Assembly: GCA_045132055.1 (NCBI GenBank)
Contig: JBGURP010000012.1
Span: forward strand, 62,001-126,000
Direction of reading: 5' to 3'
Source: F23-D06 sp045132055
GTDB taxonomy: Bacteria > Bacteroidota > Bacteroidia > Bacteroidales > WCHB1-69
Length of the DNA stretch: 64,000 nucleotides
The position numbers and the translations under genes were made by a program. The stretch's first letter is position 1. Every line of letters begins with the position of its first letter. Positions 1 through 8,245 of this stretch are shown here, one piece after another. Below the pieces are notes generated by a model, which saw only the letters and a program-made list of their open reading frames with translations, did not search any database and was not told where the DNA came from.

Positions 1-34
1 TATCTTCATAAGATAACAATTTAAATAACCGCCG

Positions 35-42
35 CAAAATTA
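35..42 (-). promoter_or_regulatory. -7 promoter element, leftward
   Basis: The minus strand reads TAATTTTG followed by CGGCGG, a match to the Bacteroidota -7 consensus TAnnTTTG. It would drive a gene lying to the left of the window. Bases 1-173 otherwise show no gene; they separate this promoter from the 3' end of the hydrolase gene. Confidence 0.4.
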
Positions 43-173
43 ACATTTTTTATGAAATATAAAATATTGGTAATCAATTGTATTTATATGTTAATGATAT
101 AATTTTAGCAAAAAAAGGAAACTAAAGGTGACGTGATGGTTCTACAAAAGTACAAAAATAGCCGCGGCCTGAT

Positions 174-917
174 TTATCTGTCAATCGTCAAATTGACAAT
201 CCTGTTGACCACCTCTTCCGGATGGTCCACCAGCAACTGTCCGTGGTTCATTTTGGGAAAGACTTCCACATGCGTGTCCGGGTGGATTTTGCAGAGATGC
301 TCTGCCTGCGGCTTGGCCACAAAAGCCTCCTTGGTGCCATACCAAAAGTGAATATCAGCCCCTTGAATGGATTCCAGCTTATTCGTATAGACATCCTTAT
401 AGCCATCGCGCACTGCTTTTCCTTTTCCAGACGGCCATACCTTCTTGCATTCGTCCAAGAGCACATCGAAATAGTGAGAATGGAACACAAATTTCCAGAA
501 ACCCGTCCAATGATAACAGGTCCATACGTTTAAACTCTGATAATATCGCAGCGGATCCACGCTCCACTTGGGCAATGGCAGCAACGGTGCCGCGTCCAAG
601 ATGGCATGGTCGATGACAATCTCATTGCGTTCCAGAATTCTAGACAGAATCTTCCCGCCCAAAGAGAGTCCATAGGCAACATCCAAATGGCTGTTCAAGT
701 TTTCCTGCACGTAACTGATAGCCTGAACGGCTTGATCATCTACAGAAGTGAACTGCGACTTTTGACCTATCAGGAAGCCGTCTATACCAACGGCAACGAT
801 ATAGTATTGGTCTCGCAGCAGCCCTATCAGTGGCAAGAATATCTCGTAGGACACACCTAACCCCGGGATCAGCAGCAAACTCTGATTCTCTTTATTTCCG
901 TATGTATTGAATGTCAT
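174..917 (-). CDS. alpha/beta hydrolase
   Basis: The 247-residue protein has an alpha/beta-hydrolase layout: a LLLIPGLG oxyanion-type segment near residue 15, a nucleophile elbow GLSLGG with Ser85, and a C-terminal MNHGQ that supplies the catalytic His (about residue 225). There is no signal peptide, so it is probably cytoplasmic. The substrate cannot be read from the sequence; family members include esterases, lipases and C-C hydrolases. It lies 49 bases downstream of lgt on the same strand and may be the last gene of that transcript. The ATG at 917 is the only good start, with the family core beginning about 14 residues later. Confidence 0.8.
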   Translation of the reverse strand: MTFNTYGNKENQSLLLIPGLGVSYEIFLPLIGLLRDQYYIVAVGIDGFLIGQKSQFTSVDDQAVQAISYVQENLNSHLDVAYGLSLGGKILSRILERNEIVIDHAILDAAPLLPLPKWSVDPLRYYQSLNVWTCYHWTGFWKFVFHSHYFDVLLDECKKVWPSGKGKAVRDGYKDVYTNKLESIQGADIHFWYGTKEAFVAKPQAEHLCKIHPDTHVEVFPKMNHGQLLVDHPEEVVNRIVNLTIDR

Positions 918-966
918 AATGCGACGAAACTAATTAACCATGGGTGGCATCATAGGATGCGGAAGA

Positions 967-1851
967 TTATTTCTTCTTCTCCTCCACAAGCTCCTCTTTG
1001 TAGGGACATTCGGGGTAGTTCGTCTTGACAAACGAGTAAACCAGCAACCCGACACCGAGCAGGATAAGCGGGATGCTCAACAATTGTCCGTTGTTAAGAA
1101 CGTGTCCAATTTCGGATTCCACCTGCACCTCCTTGAAAAATTCAATGATGAAACGTGCCGTGAAAATGACCGTAAGCGTGATACCTGACGTGCGCCCGGC
1201 GGCCACTTTGCCCTTGGCAAACTTGAAGTAATAAACAGCCAAGCCAATGAAGAGCAGCAGATAAACAGAAGCTTCGTACAACTGGGCCGGATGGCGGAAT
1301 GTACCAGCTACGCCCGGGCCACCCATAGTGAAATCAAACGCCCATGGCACGGTGGTGATACTGCCCACGATTTCGTGGTTCATCAGGTTGCCGCAGCGCA
1401 CGAAAGCCGCCGCAATGGGGATGGCAATAGCCAAGCGGTCGAGCAGCCACAGGAAATTGATTTTGTGCCGCCAAGTGTAGTAAATGACGAACAAAATGAT
1501 GGCGATGACGGCGCCATGGCTCGCCAGACCCTGATAGCCGATGAAATTACCCTGACCGTCGATGGGCAGCAATATCTGCAACGGAGCTTTGATGAACATC
1601 TCTGGCTCGTAAAACAGAAAATGTCCGAGGCGCAAACCGATGATGGTCCACACAATCGTCCAGATGGAAATCTTATCCAACAGCTTCTGCGAGAGTTTTT
1701 CGGTCTTGAAAATCTGCTGCAAAGCATAATAGGCCAGCAGGAAACCGGTAGCCAACAGAATGCCGTACCATCTCACCTCCACAGATCCGAGGTGAAATGC
1801 GATGGGATTAACCTTCCAAGTAATCGTGCACAACGTATTCAAAAAAGTCAT
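967..1851 (-). CDS. lgt: prolipoprotein diacylglyceryl transferase
   Basis: Lgt transfers diacylglycerol from phosphatidylglycerol to the lipobox cysteine of prolipoproteins, the first step of lipoprotein maturation in the inner membrane. The 294-residue protein has about seven hydrophobic segments and family motifs in order: GLASHGAV, RCGNLMNHEIVG (the Lgt signature, usually R-x-GNFxNxE), RHPAQLYE, and NNGQLLSIP near the C-terminus. Length fits the family. It follows the DUF2490 gene by 19 bases and precedes the hydrolase by 49, consistent with one transcript. The lysine/glutamate-rich tail (EELVEEKKK) is cytoplasmic. Its substrates probably include the lipoprotein encoded at 2849-4498. Confidence 0.95.
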   Translation of the reverse strand: MTFLNTLCTITWKVNPIAFHLGSVEVRWYGILLATGFLLAYYALQQIFKTEKLSQKLLDKISIWTIVWTIIGLRLGHFLFYEPEMFIKAPLQILLPIDGQGNFIGYQGLASHGAVIAIILFVIYYTWRHKINFLWLLDRLAIAIPIAAAFVRCGNLMNHEIVGSITTVPWAFDFTMGGPGVAGTFRHPAQLYEASVYLLLFIGLAVYYFKFAKGKVAAGRTSGITLTVIFTARFIIEFFKEVQVESEIGHVLNNGQLLSIPLILLGVGLLVYSFVKTNYPECPYKEELVEEKKK

Positions 1852-1870
1852 CTTTCTATATTTTAATCAA

Positions 1871-2737
1871 TTAAAAAGCATAAACATATCCAGCTCCAAG
1901 CGTACCTCTGAAGCCTTTTTCTTTCGTATAGGATTTCAATTTTGTGCCGTCAGCATTGGCATCCACCACCTTGTCGCTCACGTAATCACCCAAGAAGTAG
2001 AAATTCAGTTGGTGATGTTTGCTGATTTTCCAGTCCACTCCCAAAGAGCCCCGATAGCGGTTGATATAGCCGCCTTTAAAGCTCTGGAGAAACCAGCCTG
2101 CCTCACCTACCTCCGAGCCATCTTCGGTCAGATAGCTGGTTCCATCGTAGAGGGCATGGATAACAGGTGCATTCAGGAAATTGCGGATCTCAAAATAGAC
2201 GTATGGGGTAACCTTGGCGAAACCCCTGTACTTCAAAGTCAGCCTGCTTTTCAGGGCCAGGGCGTTGCGTGGATACTGGTATTCGTTGAAATCGCCAGAA
2301 CGGTAAGTCCACTGGAAACGCTCCTTCAACGACAAGCTCCACTTACCCATTCTGACCGTACCCGTGGCGTCCACAAACAGTCGGTGGCGAAAATTTCCGA
2401 ATGAGCTGGAAGAGTTGCTATAGGGATTCATGAAAACATAACCGATGCCGCACTTGAAATACTTGTTCACCTTATAGCTGAGACCAAGCGTGGTTTGCAG
2501 ACGGTCAAAACTCTGGAAATTCTTGTCAAAACGAGCCTCTTCCTCCAAGGAGACATGGAGCCCCTTCACAATCTTCTTGTCCAATCCCACTGACAATCTG
2601 CCACCCACCTCAGGATCAAGCACCACCTCCGTTTGCGCACTGGCAGAATTCCAAATGGAGAATTGAGAATGGAGAATTGAGAATTCGCAATTCACAATGA
2701 ATCCCACCAATAAAACAAAAACCCATCTATATTTCAT
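1871..2737 (-). CDS. DUF2490 family outer-membrane beta-barrel protein
   Basis: The start is placed at the ATG at 2737 (MKYRWVFVLLVGF), since an earlier in-frame ATG at 2803 would add residues that spoil the signal peptide. The mature part is rich in alternating strands ending in aromatic residues, finishes in GAGYVYAF, and fits DUF2490, a Bacteroidota barrel family of unknown function. The unusual feature is residues about 13-31: between the hydrophobic core and the ASAQ cleavage site, the coding sequence is a 7-base repeat array (2646-2701) translated as FSILHSQFSIWNS. The array has therefore lengthened the region between h-region and cleavage site. The gene lies between the carbohydrate-binding lipoprotein and lgt on the same strand. 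Confidence 0.7.
   Translation of the reverse strand: MKYRWVFVLLVGFIVNCEFSILHSQFSIWNSASAQTEVVLDPEVGGRLSVGLDKKIVKGLHVSLEEEARFDKNFQSFDRLQTTLGLSYKVNKYFKCGIGYVFMNPYSNSSSSFGNFRHRLFVDATGTVRMGKWSLSLKERFQWTYRSGDFNEYQYPRNALALKSRLTLKYRGFAKVTPYVYFEIRNFLNAPVIHALYDGTSYLTEDGSEVGEAGWFLQSFKGGYINRYRGSLGVDWKISKHHQLNFYFLGDYVSDKVVDANADGTKLKSYTKEKGFRGTLGAGYVYAF
2646..2701. repeat. type A heptamer array inside the DUF2490 signal region
   Basis: Eight 7-base units can be read on the plus strand: GAATTCC, AAATGGA, GAATTGA, GAATGGA, GAATTGA, GAATTCG, CAATTCA, CAATGAA. They lie wholly inside the coding sequence of the DUF2490 gene and in its sense appear as the pyrimidine-rich TTCTCAA/TTCTCCA form. The same words occur at 19117-19202, 25274-25308 and 32084-32125. 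Confidence 0.85.
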
Positions 2738-2805
2738 AACCAAAAAACCAATTATTATTTCTACCAAGCTCTTGCCCCTGACGGGCTGCTCAATGAAAAC
2801 CATTA

Positions 2806-2854
2806 TCTATCATCTTTCATCTCTAATCTCTCAACTCTCATCTTTTAACTACCA
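2806..2854. repeat. type B heptamer array after the lipoprotein stop codon
   Basis: Seven 7-base units on the plus strand: TCTATCA, TCTTTCA, TCTCTAA, TCTCTCA, ACTCTCA, TCTTTTA, ACTACCA. The last overlaps the TAG stop (2849-2851) of the upstream lipoprotein gene, so in the mRNA sense a purine-rich GATGAGA/GATTAGA array begins at the stop codon and runs toward the DUF2490 start. Confidence 0.85.
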
Positions 2855-4498
2855 TCCCCCTGGTCCTCCTCCATTGCCTCCTGTGTAGGAACTCAATGAC
2901 ACCGTGGTGCCGCCGCTCACACTTCCGTCTTCTACAAACATTCCGTTAAACAGCGTACTGCCGCCACTAACCGACACACCGGATTTCAGCGTGGGGGTTG
3001 AGGAACCGGAAACAACGAGGGGTGTGCCGCCGCTGGCCGGGGTCTTGAACGCGTACGTCTCAGAGCCGACTTTGAGGGCATACCAAGTGTTGGGTGTCCA
3101 CGAATTGGCCGAATAGCAATTTTGCGTCAGGGAGGAGCCGCGTTCCAGTCCTCCGATAGCCACCAGCATGCCGCCCTGCACATAGAGTTTGTAACCTTCC
3201 TCGGTGTTGGCATCAATGGCCACTTCTGGTGTACTGGCGCCTATGGCATACACCACACCGCCGGTAATGTAAAAGTTTCCGTTAGCATCCATACCATCAT
3301 TCTTGGGTGCATATCCGCACACGTATCCGCCGCTGATGGTGAATGTGCTGCCGGAATTGATGGCATCGTCGGTTGCCGAATAGCTATAGACTTCCCCACC
3401 ACTGACGGTGATCGTGCCTTTGGACTCAATTCCTTCGTTGTTGGCGCAGTTCACTGCCACTATGCTGCCGGCAAACACCAAGTTACCATCGAATTTGATG
3501 CCCTTGGCGGCAATATCGCCCGTAGTATAATCGGCTCCCGTGGTGGTAACATTCACTGTTCCACCGTTAAAGTAGCCTGCTCCATCGCAGTTGATACCTT
3601 TGCCTCCGGAGCCCGAATTGGTGATGGTGAGCGCGCCACCGTTCATCTTGAAAGAGGCATCCGCCTTGATACCGGCCGTGCCCGAATAGGCATTTTCTTC
3701 ATTATCGTACGCCGCATTACCCGTAACCTGAATGGTGGTAGTACCACCGTCAATCTGGACATAACCATCCGAGCCAATGCCTTTTTTCGTGTCTGCAGAG
3801 ACATTCACATCCACCGTACCACCCGTAATCACCACATACTCTTTGCCGCGGATGCCATGTCCTGCCGAAGAGTTGACCTTTACTGTAGGAGAAGATCTGA
3901 AATACACAAAATCATCGGAGATGATGCCCGACTTGCCCGTGGCATTGATCGTCAGAGAACCATTGCCATTGAAGACTAGGGAGCCTTCACTGAAAATGGC
4001 GGCTTTTTCATCCTCGTTGGCTGGCGTGACTGTATAGGAGGAACCGTCGGCCAAAATATTGCTGTTTTGCACCATCACATACGTCATGGCACCATCTTTG
4101 GGCTCTTCCTTAGGCCCTTGTATGTTGATGGCTGCCCCATTCTGATGCGTAAGAGTCAGATTGTTGAGCGTGATACCTTGCGTGCTGGAACTGTACAATT
4201 TGAAAAAGCCATCACCAGCAGATCCCGAAAGCACATACATCACAATGGAATCGCCACTGTACACAATCGTGACATCATTCCCATTGATAGTAACATCAAA
4301 ATCATCATTAGTCCCACTTACGGTCGCGGAACCAGTAGAGGAGAAAACCACGTTGACCGTCATGCTGAAATCCACGTCGGTAATATCTTCTTCACCAGTT
4401 CCTGTCGGGTCTATCCATATAATGTTATCCTTCTCGCACCCGACCAATATCACTGTCGTCCATATTAGTGCAAGAAGGATAAACCAGAATCGTTTCAT
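2849..4498 (-). CDS. carbohydrate-binding beta-helix lipoprotein (Cthe_2159/DUF4353-like)
   Basis: The start is set at the ATG at 4498, giving MKRFWFILLAL...LVGC, a lipoprotein signal with lipobox LVGC (Cys about residue 21); an earlier ATG at 4555 would bury it. The remaining 530 residues are short turns of a parallel beta-helix, with many GITLNNLTL-, GGTVNVTTTGA- and GGALTITNS-like rungs. This matches the Cthe_2159/DUF4353 carbohydrate-binding family, whose founding member binds pectic polysaccharide. The C-terminus is Gly/Ser-rich (GGNGGGPGGW). Lipid anchoring suggests a surface or periplasmic polysaccharide binder, but the ligand is not deducible. A minus-strand -7 element at 4520-4527 suggests its own promoter. 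Confidence 0.8.
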   Translation of the reverse strand: MKRFWFILLALIWTTVILVGCEKDNIIWIDPTGTGEEDITDVDFSMTVNVVFSSTGSATVSGTNDDFDVTINGNDVTIVYSGDSIVMYVLSGSAGDGFFKLYSSSTQGITLNNLTLTHQNGAAINIQGPKEEPKDGAMTYVMVQNSNILADGSSYTVTPANEDEKAAIFSEGSLVFNGNGSLTINATGKSGIISDDFVYFRSSPTVKVNSSAGHGIRGKEYVVITGGTVDVNVSADTKKGIGSDGYVQIDGGTTTIQVTGNAAYDNEENAYSGTAGIKADASFKMNGGALTITNSGSGGKGINCDGAGYFNGGTVNVTTTGADYTTGDIAAKGIKFDGNLVFAGSIVAVNCANNEGIESKGTITVSGGEVYSYSATDDAINSGSTFTISGGYVCGYAPKNDGMDANGNFYITGGVVYAIGASTPEVAIDANTEEGYKLYVQGGMLVAIGGLERGSSLTQNCYSANSWTPNTWYALKVGSETYAFKTPASGGTPLVVSGSSTPTLKSGVSVSGGSTLFNGMFVEDGSVSGGTTVSLSSYTGGNGGGPGGW

Positions 4499-4519
4499 AT
4501 AGGAATCTTTTAAGACCTG

Positions 4520-4527
4520 CAAAAATA
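4520..4527 (-). promoter_or_regulatory. -7 promoter element for the carbohydrate-binding lipoprotein gene
   Basis: The minus strand reads TATTTTTGCAGG, matching TAnnTTTG, 22 bases upstream of the ATG at 4498. It separates this gene from the thiamin receptor gene upstream. Confidence 0.6.
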
Positions 4528-4571
4528 ATATTTTTTGGTTAGTAGCCCTTTGCAAGTCTTTCGGACCCGAT

Positions 4572-6860
4572 TTAGAATTTCAATCTCACGCCGCCCAGTG
4601 CGTTGATGCCTGCCTGCGGGAAGTAGCCCGTGTTATAACCCTTCTCTCCACCGTAATAATAGGTGTAAATCCAAGCATTGCTCTCATATTTTGCGTTGAA
4701 GATGTTGTTTACTTGGCAGAACAGCTCCAAGTCTTTCAAGCATTTGAAATGGAACACATAGGAAAGACGAAGATTGCTGTATGAGTACGGCTTCAGACAA
4801 TAGGTGTCGTCGCCTGTATTGTCCATGTATTGCTTGCTGACGAACTTCGTGACAAAGGAGATGTTGAAGTCTTTGAGCGGGGTAAACGTGAAGTCGTTGC
4901 CCAGAATCACATTCGGAGAGAAGGAGATGGGCGTGTTGCCGAGATGCTGCTCTACATAGCCGCCGTTGTCCCAGTCTTCCAGATAATTGACGTAATCCAC
5001 AATTCTGTTGATGCTGAGGTTTCCGTTGAAATGCCAGGTAAAGAAGCGCACAGGACGGTAACCCACAGACAACTCAATGCCAGCACGATAACTCTTTTTC
5101 ACGTTGGTCATCAGCGCGTCGCCAGTCTGATCCAACTCACCGGTGCGCACCAACTGGTTCTTGTAGTTCATGCCATACAGCGTGGCGTTGAGGAAAAATT
5201 TATCGTTATGAGCCAAATAGCTGAACTCCAAGTTGTAAAGCGTTTCCGGAATCGGTTTTCTGTCATCGGGAGCACCTACCAGGTCATCGCGAGTAGGTTC
5301 GCTGTTGGCCGTGGAGAAGGAGAGGTCGAAGCTGTGTTTCAGCCGGCCTCCATTCAGATAATAGTGCAACGCAATCCTCGGATTTATGAAATTCCAGTTA
5401 TATTTTTGCGCAATATCCATCATGTCATCGTTAGTACCATCGATCACATAGTTGATGTGGCGGTATTGCAGTTCTGCCGTCACACTGAACTTCTTGTACC
5501 AATAGCGAAGTCCGGCAAAGTTCTTGATTTGCGTCTTGCGTCCGGTGCCGTAATACCACTGGTAATCACACGGAAAATCCTGCACGCGGTTAGGTTGCGA
5601 CCAGAGCACATTGCCAAAGTGCTTGCCAGTGTAGAAGCTGTTGTCTATACCAATTACCCAACGCAAACCCTGGTCGGGGTGGTTGCGGAAAACCTGAGAG
5701 CCGGTGTATTGCGCATGAATTCCGTAAAAATAGTTGTCCAGATACTTCTGCGTGATGAAATCCGCTTTCTTGATGGAATCATACAACGGCACAAGTCCGA
5801 AGTTCTTGATTTTCTTGTCATCCTTGTATTGCTGATAATAACCCTCGCCACGTGTCAAATAGGGCATCACCTGCAATTTGTGGTGCTGAAGTCCATCCTG
5901 ACGAATCCAGTCTTTCAGGTATTCCAGTTGATAGAACGTTTGGGTATAATTGTCCTTGGAATCAATATAATAGTGGCGTTGACCATCGTCTGTATAGTAC
6001 TCGCCGCAAGGATTGTAAGTACGATTGGTGGCAAGGCTGTCGTATGGAATACCACTCCAAGCGAGGCCGGTATGCTCTGTACCGAAGAGCATGTGGAATT
6101 TCAGCTTGCCGTAGTCTTTGTTCTTCTTAAAATTGTACAAATTATACTGGGCGGTGAGGAAACCGGAGTTGAGGCGTACGCCGGAGTAATCCAGAAAACC
6201 GTCGCTACGGATGTCGGAGAAAGAAGCCAGCATGGAAAAGCGTTTGCCAATAAGGCCAGTACCTGCACTCACCATGTTTTGGAAAGTGTTGTACGAGCCA
6301 TAAGAACTGCGCACCTCGGCAAAAGGTTTGTCAGGAATATCCTTGGTAACGAAATCGATACGGGTGCTGAACAGCGTGCTACCATCATTAGAATTTGCGC
6401 CGTTCTGCACGCTCACCTGCCCGATGTAGGCAGCCATGTCGGGAAGATTGACAAGCCAGGAACCTTGCGACTCGGCATTGTTGATAGTCACGCCATTGAG
6501 GGTGGTGTTGATGCGGGTTTGGTCAATGCCTCGGATAAACATGTAAGTAGCACCGAGGCCAGTACCGCCGTCGGAAGTGGTGACCACGGAGGGCATGAAC
6601 TCCAACAGGTTATTGACACTGCCGTTGCCCTGCTGTGCGCGAATCTGCTGCATTGACATGGTGGTGACATTGGCAGCGGTTTGCACCGTGGGCTTGGTGA
6701 ACTCGATGGTCACCTCGTCCACCTCGCCGCGCTGCACGGTGTCTTGCACCTGCGCAAATGACGTGATTGCGTTGAAAAAGATGACGACTGCAAACATTAC
6801 GACAAGTCGAATACTTTTCAACTCTAATCTCTCATCTCTAATCTCTAAACTTTTAAACAT
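4572..6860 (-). CDS. TonB-dependent receptor, probable thiamin importer
   Basis: An outer-membrane receptor of about 760 residues: signal peptide, plug domain (roughly residues 55-170, with YMFIRGIDQTRINTTLNGV and LPDMAAYIGQVSVQNG), then a long beta-barrel ending in GGVRLKF. No carboxypeptidase-like SusC extension is present. Substrate is inferred from the TPP riboswitch in its leader (6922-6996); riboswitch-controlled receptors of this kind take up thiamin or its derivatives in Bacteroidota. The first 19 residues (MFKSLEIRDERLELKSIRL) are largely the translation of a 7-base repeat array, and a second ATG at 6797 (MFAVVIFFNAITSFAQ) would give a cleaner signal peptide. The true start could be either. 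Confidence 0.85.
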   Translation of the reverse strand: MFKSLEIRDERLELKSIRLVVMFAVVIFFNAITSFAQVQDTVQRGEVDEVTIEFTKPTVQTAANVTTMSMQQIRAQQGNGSVNNLLEFMPSVVTTSDGGTGLGATYMFIRGIDQTRINTTLNGVTINNAESQGSWLVNLPDMAAYIGQVSVQNGANSNDGSTLFSTRIDFVTKDIPDKPFAEVRSSYGSYNTFQNMVSAGTGLIGKRFSMLASFSDIRSDGFLDYSGVRLNSGFLTAQYNLYNFKKNKDYGKLKFHMLFGTEHTGLAWSGIPYDSLATNRTYNPCGEYYTDDGQRHYYIDSKDNYTQTFYQLEYLKDWIRQDGLQHHKLQVMPYLTRGEGYYQQYKDDKKIKNFGLVPLYDSIKKADFITQKYLDNYFYGIHAQYTGSQVFRNHPDQGLRWVIGIDNSFYTGKHFGNVLWSQPNRVQDFPCDYQWYYGTGRKTQIKNFAGLRYWYKKFSVTAELQYRHINYVIDGTNDDMMDIAQKYNWNFINPRIALHYYLNGGRLKHSFDLSFSTANSEPTRDDLVGAPDDRKPIPETLYNLEFSYLAHNDKFFLNATLYGMNYKNQLVRTGELDQTGDALMTNVKKSYRAGIELSVGYRPVRFFTWHFNGNLSINRIVDYVNYLEDWDNGGYVEQHLGNTPISFSPNVILGNDFTFTPLKDFNISFVTKFVSKQYMDNTGDDTYCLKPYSYSNLRLSYVFHFKCLKDLELFCQVNNIFNAKYESNAWIYTYYYGGEKGYNTGYFPQAGINALGGVRLKF
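6821..6855. repeat. type B heptamer array at the start of the TonB receptor gene
   Basis: Plus-strand units are ACTCTAA, TCTCTCA, TCTCTAA, TCTCTAA, then ACTTTTA. In the gene sense this is the GATTAGA/GATGAGA form. It lies between the ATG at 6860 and the hydrophobic signal core, so it is either an untranslated leader segment (if translation starts at 6797) or an N-terminal extension. Confidence 0.8.
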
Positions 6861-6921
6861 ACTCTAACAGTTTTGGTTTTTAAAATTAAACAATACTGAA
6901 AGAGGGATTTGAAAATAGAAG

Positions 6922-6996
6922 CGTTTATCTCCCTACGGCGGCATTATCCGCATCAGGTTCAACGGGTCTGATCTCAGCCTAAAAAGGCACCCCTTT
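6922..6996 (-). promoter_or_regulatory. TPP riboswitch (THI element)
   Basis: On the minus strand the order is GGGGTGCC (6986-6993), GGCTGAGA (6972-6979), ACCCGTTGAACCTGAT, GCGGATAATGCC, then GCCGTAGGGA (to about 6930). This is the conserved thiamin pyrophosphate aptamer core. It lies between a minus-strand -7 element at 7008-7015 and the TonB-dependent receptor start about 60 bases away. TPP binding is expected to lower receptor expression; the expression platform is not obvious by eye. Confidence 0.95.
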
Positions 6997-7007
6997 CAAA
7001 ACGGCGG

Positions 7008-7015
7008 CAAAGATA
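7008..7015 (-). promoter_or_regulatory. -7 promoter element for the TPP riboswitch transcript
   Basis: The minus strand reads TATCTTTGCCGCC, a good TAnnTTTG match, placing transcription start about 10 bases before the riboswitch aptamer. Confidence 0.65.
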
Positions 7016-7046
7016 CAAAAAAGTGCGCTTGTGGCCGATTTTTTAT

Positions 7047-7054
7047 TATTTTTG
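7047..7054 (+). promoter_or_regulatory. -7 promoter element for the acyltransferase gene
   Basis: TATTTTTGCACC matches TAnnTTTG, with TTG at 7029-7031 as a possible -33 element, 30 bases before the ATG at 7084. It is divergent from the riboswitch promoter 32 bases away. Confidence 0.65.
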
Positions 7055-7083
7055 CACCTTGATTTGAAAGCATCGTTTTCTAC

Positions 7084-8226
7084 ATGAATAATTTCGACGA
7101 CATACGGCCCTATAACCAAAGCGAATTCCGTGAAGCTTACTACAGACTCATGGACCAACCCGGCTTCCAAGATGCTGTGTCCAAGTTTCTTCCCAACTAT
7201 TCGGTAGATGATTTGAGGAGGGATTTTGACAATTTTCATTCCATTGATGATGTGCAGGCCAACTTTATCCGGAGATGGCTGGAACTTTTCATCAATCAGT
7301 TCACCACGGGTTTCATCACATCCGGCCTTGAGAATCTCGATCCCGAAAAAGCATATCTGTTCATCAGCAATCACCGCGATATCACCTTCGATCCGGCTGT
7401 ACTCCAATACTATCTTTTCACTTCTCATTGGAAAACTTCCAAAATTGCCATTGGCGACAATCTGTTGAAAACCCCGTTGTTGGGTGAGGTAGGACGTTTG
7501 AACAAGATGATCAAGGTTATCCGTTCGGGCTCTATGCGGGAGAAGCTGGCCAACTCTCAACGCCTCGCCGCATACATTCAATACAGTCTGTTTGAAGAAC
7601 ATGAATCTGTCTGGATTGCCCAGCGCGACGGCCGCACCAAAGATGGTAACGACTACACCAAACAGGGTCTGCTGAAGATGGTTTCCATGGGTCGTGACGA
7701 AGATGTGGTGGAGAGAATCAGAAAGATGAACATCCTTCCCATGGCCATTTCCTACGAATATGAGCCATGCGCCCAGCTGAAAGCTCGCGAAATGGCCTTG
7801 AGCGAGAACGGCAAACATTATGAGAAACGTCCAGGCGAAGATTTTGAGAGCATCAAACAGGGCATCTTCGACCAAAAGGGCCAAGTAACCCTCGTGCTCG
7901 GCAAGCCTCTGCAAGAAGAACTGGACACGGTGCCAGCCGAACTAAACCAAAACGACAAACTCTATTACATCTGCAAGCTCATCGACAAGCAAATCTACGA
8001 AAACTACCGCTTGTACCCCAACAACTACATCGCACATGATTTGATGAACGCAAACAATCTCTATGCGGAACATTACACGGAAGAGCAAAAGCAGGCTTTC
8101 GAGCAATATCTGCAAAGAAAATCCATCATCCAAGATGTGAGCAGAGAGAAAATGATGGATTATCTGTTGCGCATCTATGCCACTCCGGTGGACAATCATT
8201 ACGGTACGAATATCCAAAATTCATAA
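7084..8226 (+). CDS. glycerol-phosphate/lysophospholipid-type acyltransferase family protein
   Basis: A 380-residue protein with a PlsC-like acyltransferase core. The His/Asp block reads FISNHRDITFDPA near residue 98, and a second block IAQRDGRTKDGNDYTKQG lies near residue 180, in place of the usual FPEG. The His-Asp spacing is five residues rather than the canonical HX4D, unless the nearer Asp (HRD) is used. No signal peptide or clear membrane helix is visible. It is first in a plus-strand run with a GT9 transferase and an LpxH-like hydrolase, which suggests envelope lipid metabolism. The acyl acceptor is unknown. Confidence 0.7.
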   Translation: MNNFDDIRPYNQSEFREAYYRLMDQPGFQDAVSKFLPNYSVDDLRRDFDNFHSIDDVQANFIRRWLELFINQFTTGFITSGLENLDPEKAYLFISNHRDITFDPAVLQYYLFTSHWKTSKIAIGDNLLKTPLLGEVGRLNKMIKVIRSGSMREKLANSQRLAAYIQYSLFEEHESVWIAQRDGRTKDGNDYTKQGLLKMVSMGRDEDVVERIRKMNILPMAISYEYEPCAQLKAREMALSENGKHYEKRPGEDFESIKQGIFDQKGQVTLVLGKPLQEELDTVPAELNQNDKLYYICKLIDKQIYENYRLYPNNYIAHDLMNANNLYAEHYTEEQKQAFEQYLQRKSIIQDVSREKMMDYLLRIYATPVDNHYGTNIQNS

Positions 8227-8245
8227 TAAAAAACAAAGCTATAAA

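Noticed and set aside
179..198. An inverted repeat TGTCAAT/ATTGACA as a terminator.
   Set aside because: It lies inside the hydrolase coding end, has a weak AT-rich stem and no clear U-tract.
4830..6656. A 608-codon open frame antisense to the TonB-dependent receptor.
   Set aside because: Same reverse-complement codon register and the same codon-bias cause as for secA; no protein motif is seen.
2849..6860. A SusC/SusD-type polysaccharide utilisation locus formed by the receptor and the carbohydrate-binding lipoprotein.
   Set aside because: The receptor lacks the SusC N-terminal extension, no SusD helical lipoprotein is present, and the receptor is under a TPP riboswitch while the lipoprotein has its own promoter.
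7084..8226. A clean glycerol-3-phosphate acyltransferase (PlsB-like) assignment.
   Set aside because: The His-Asp spacing and second block deviate from the canonical motifs, so only the family is given.
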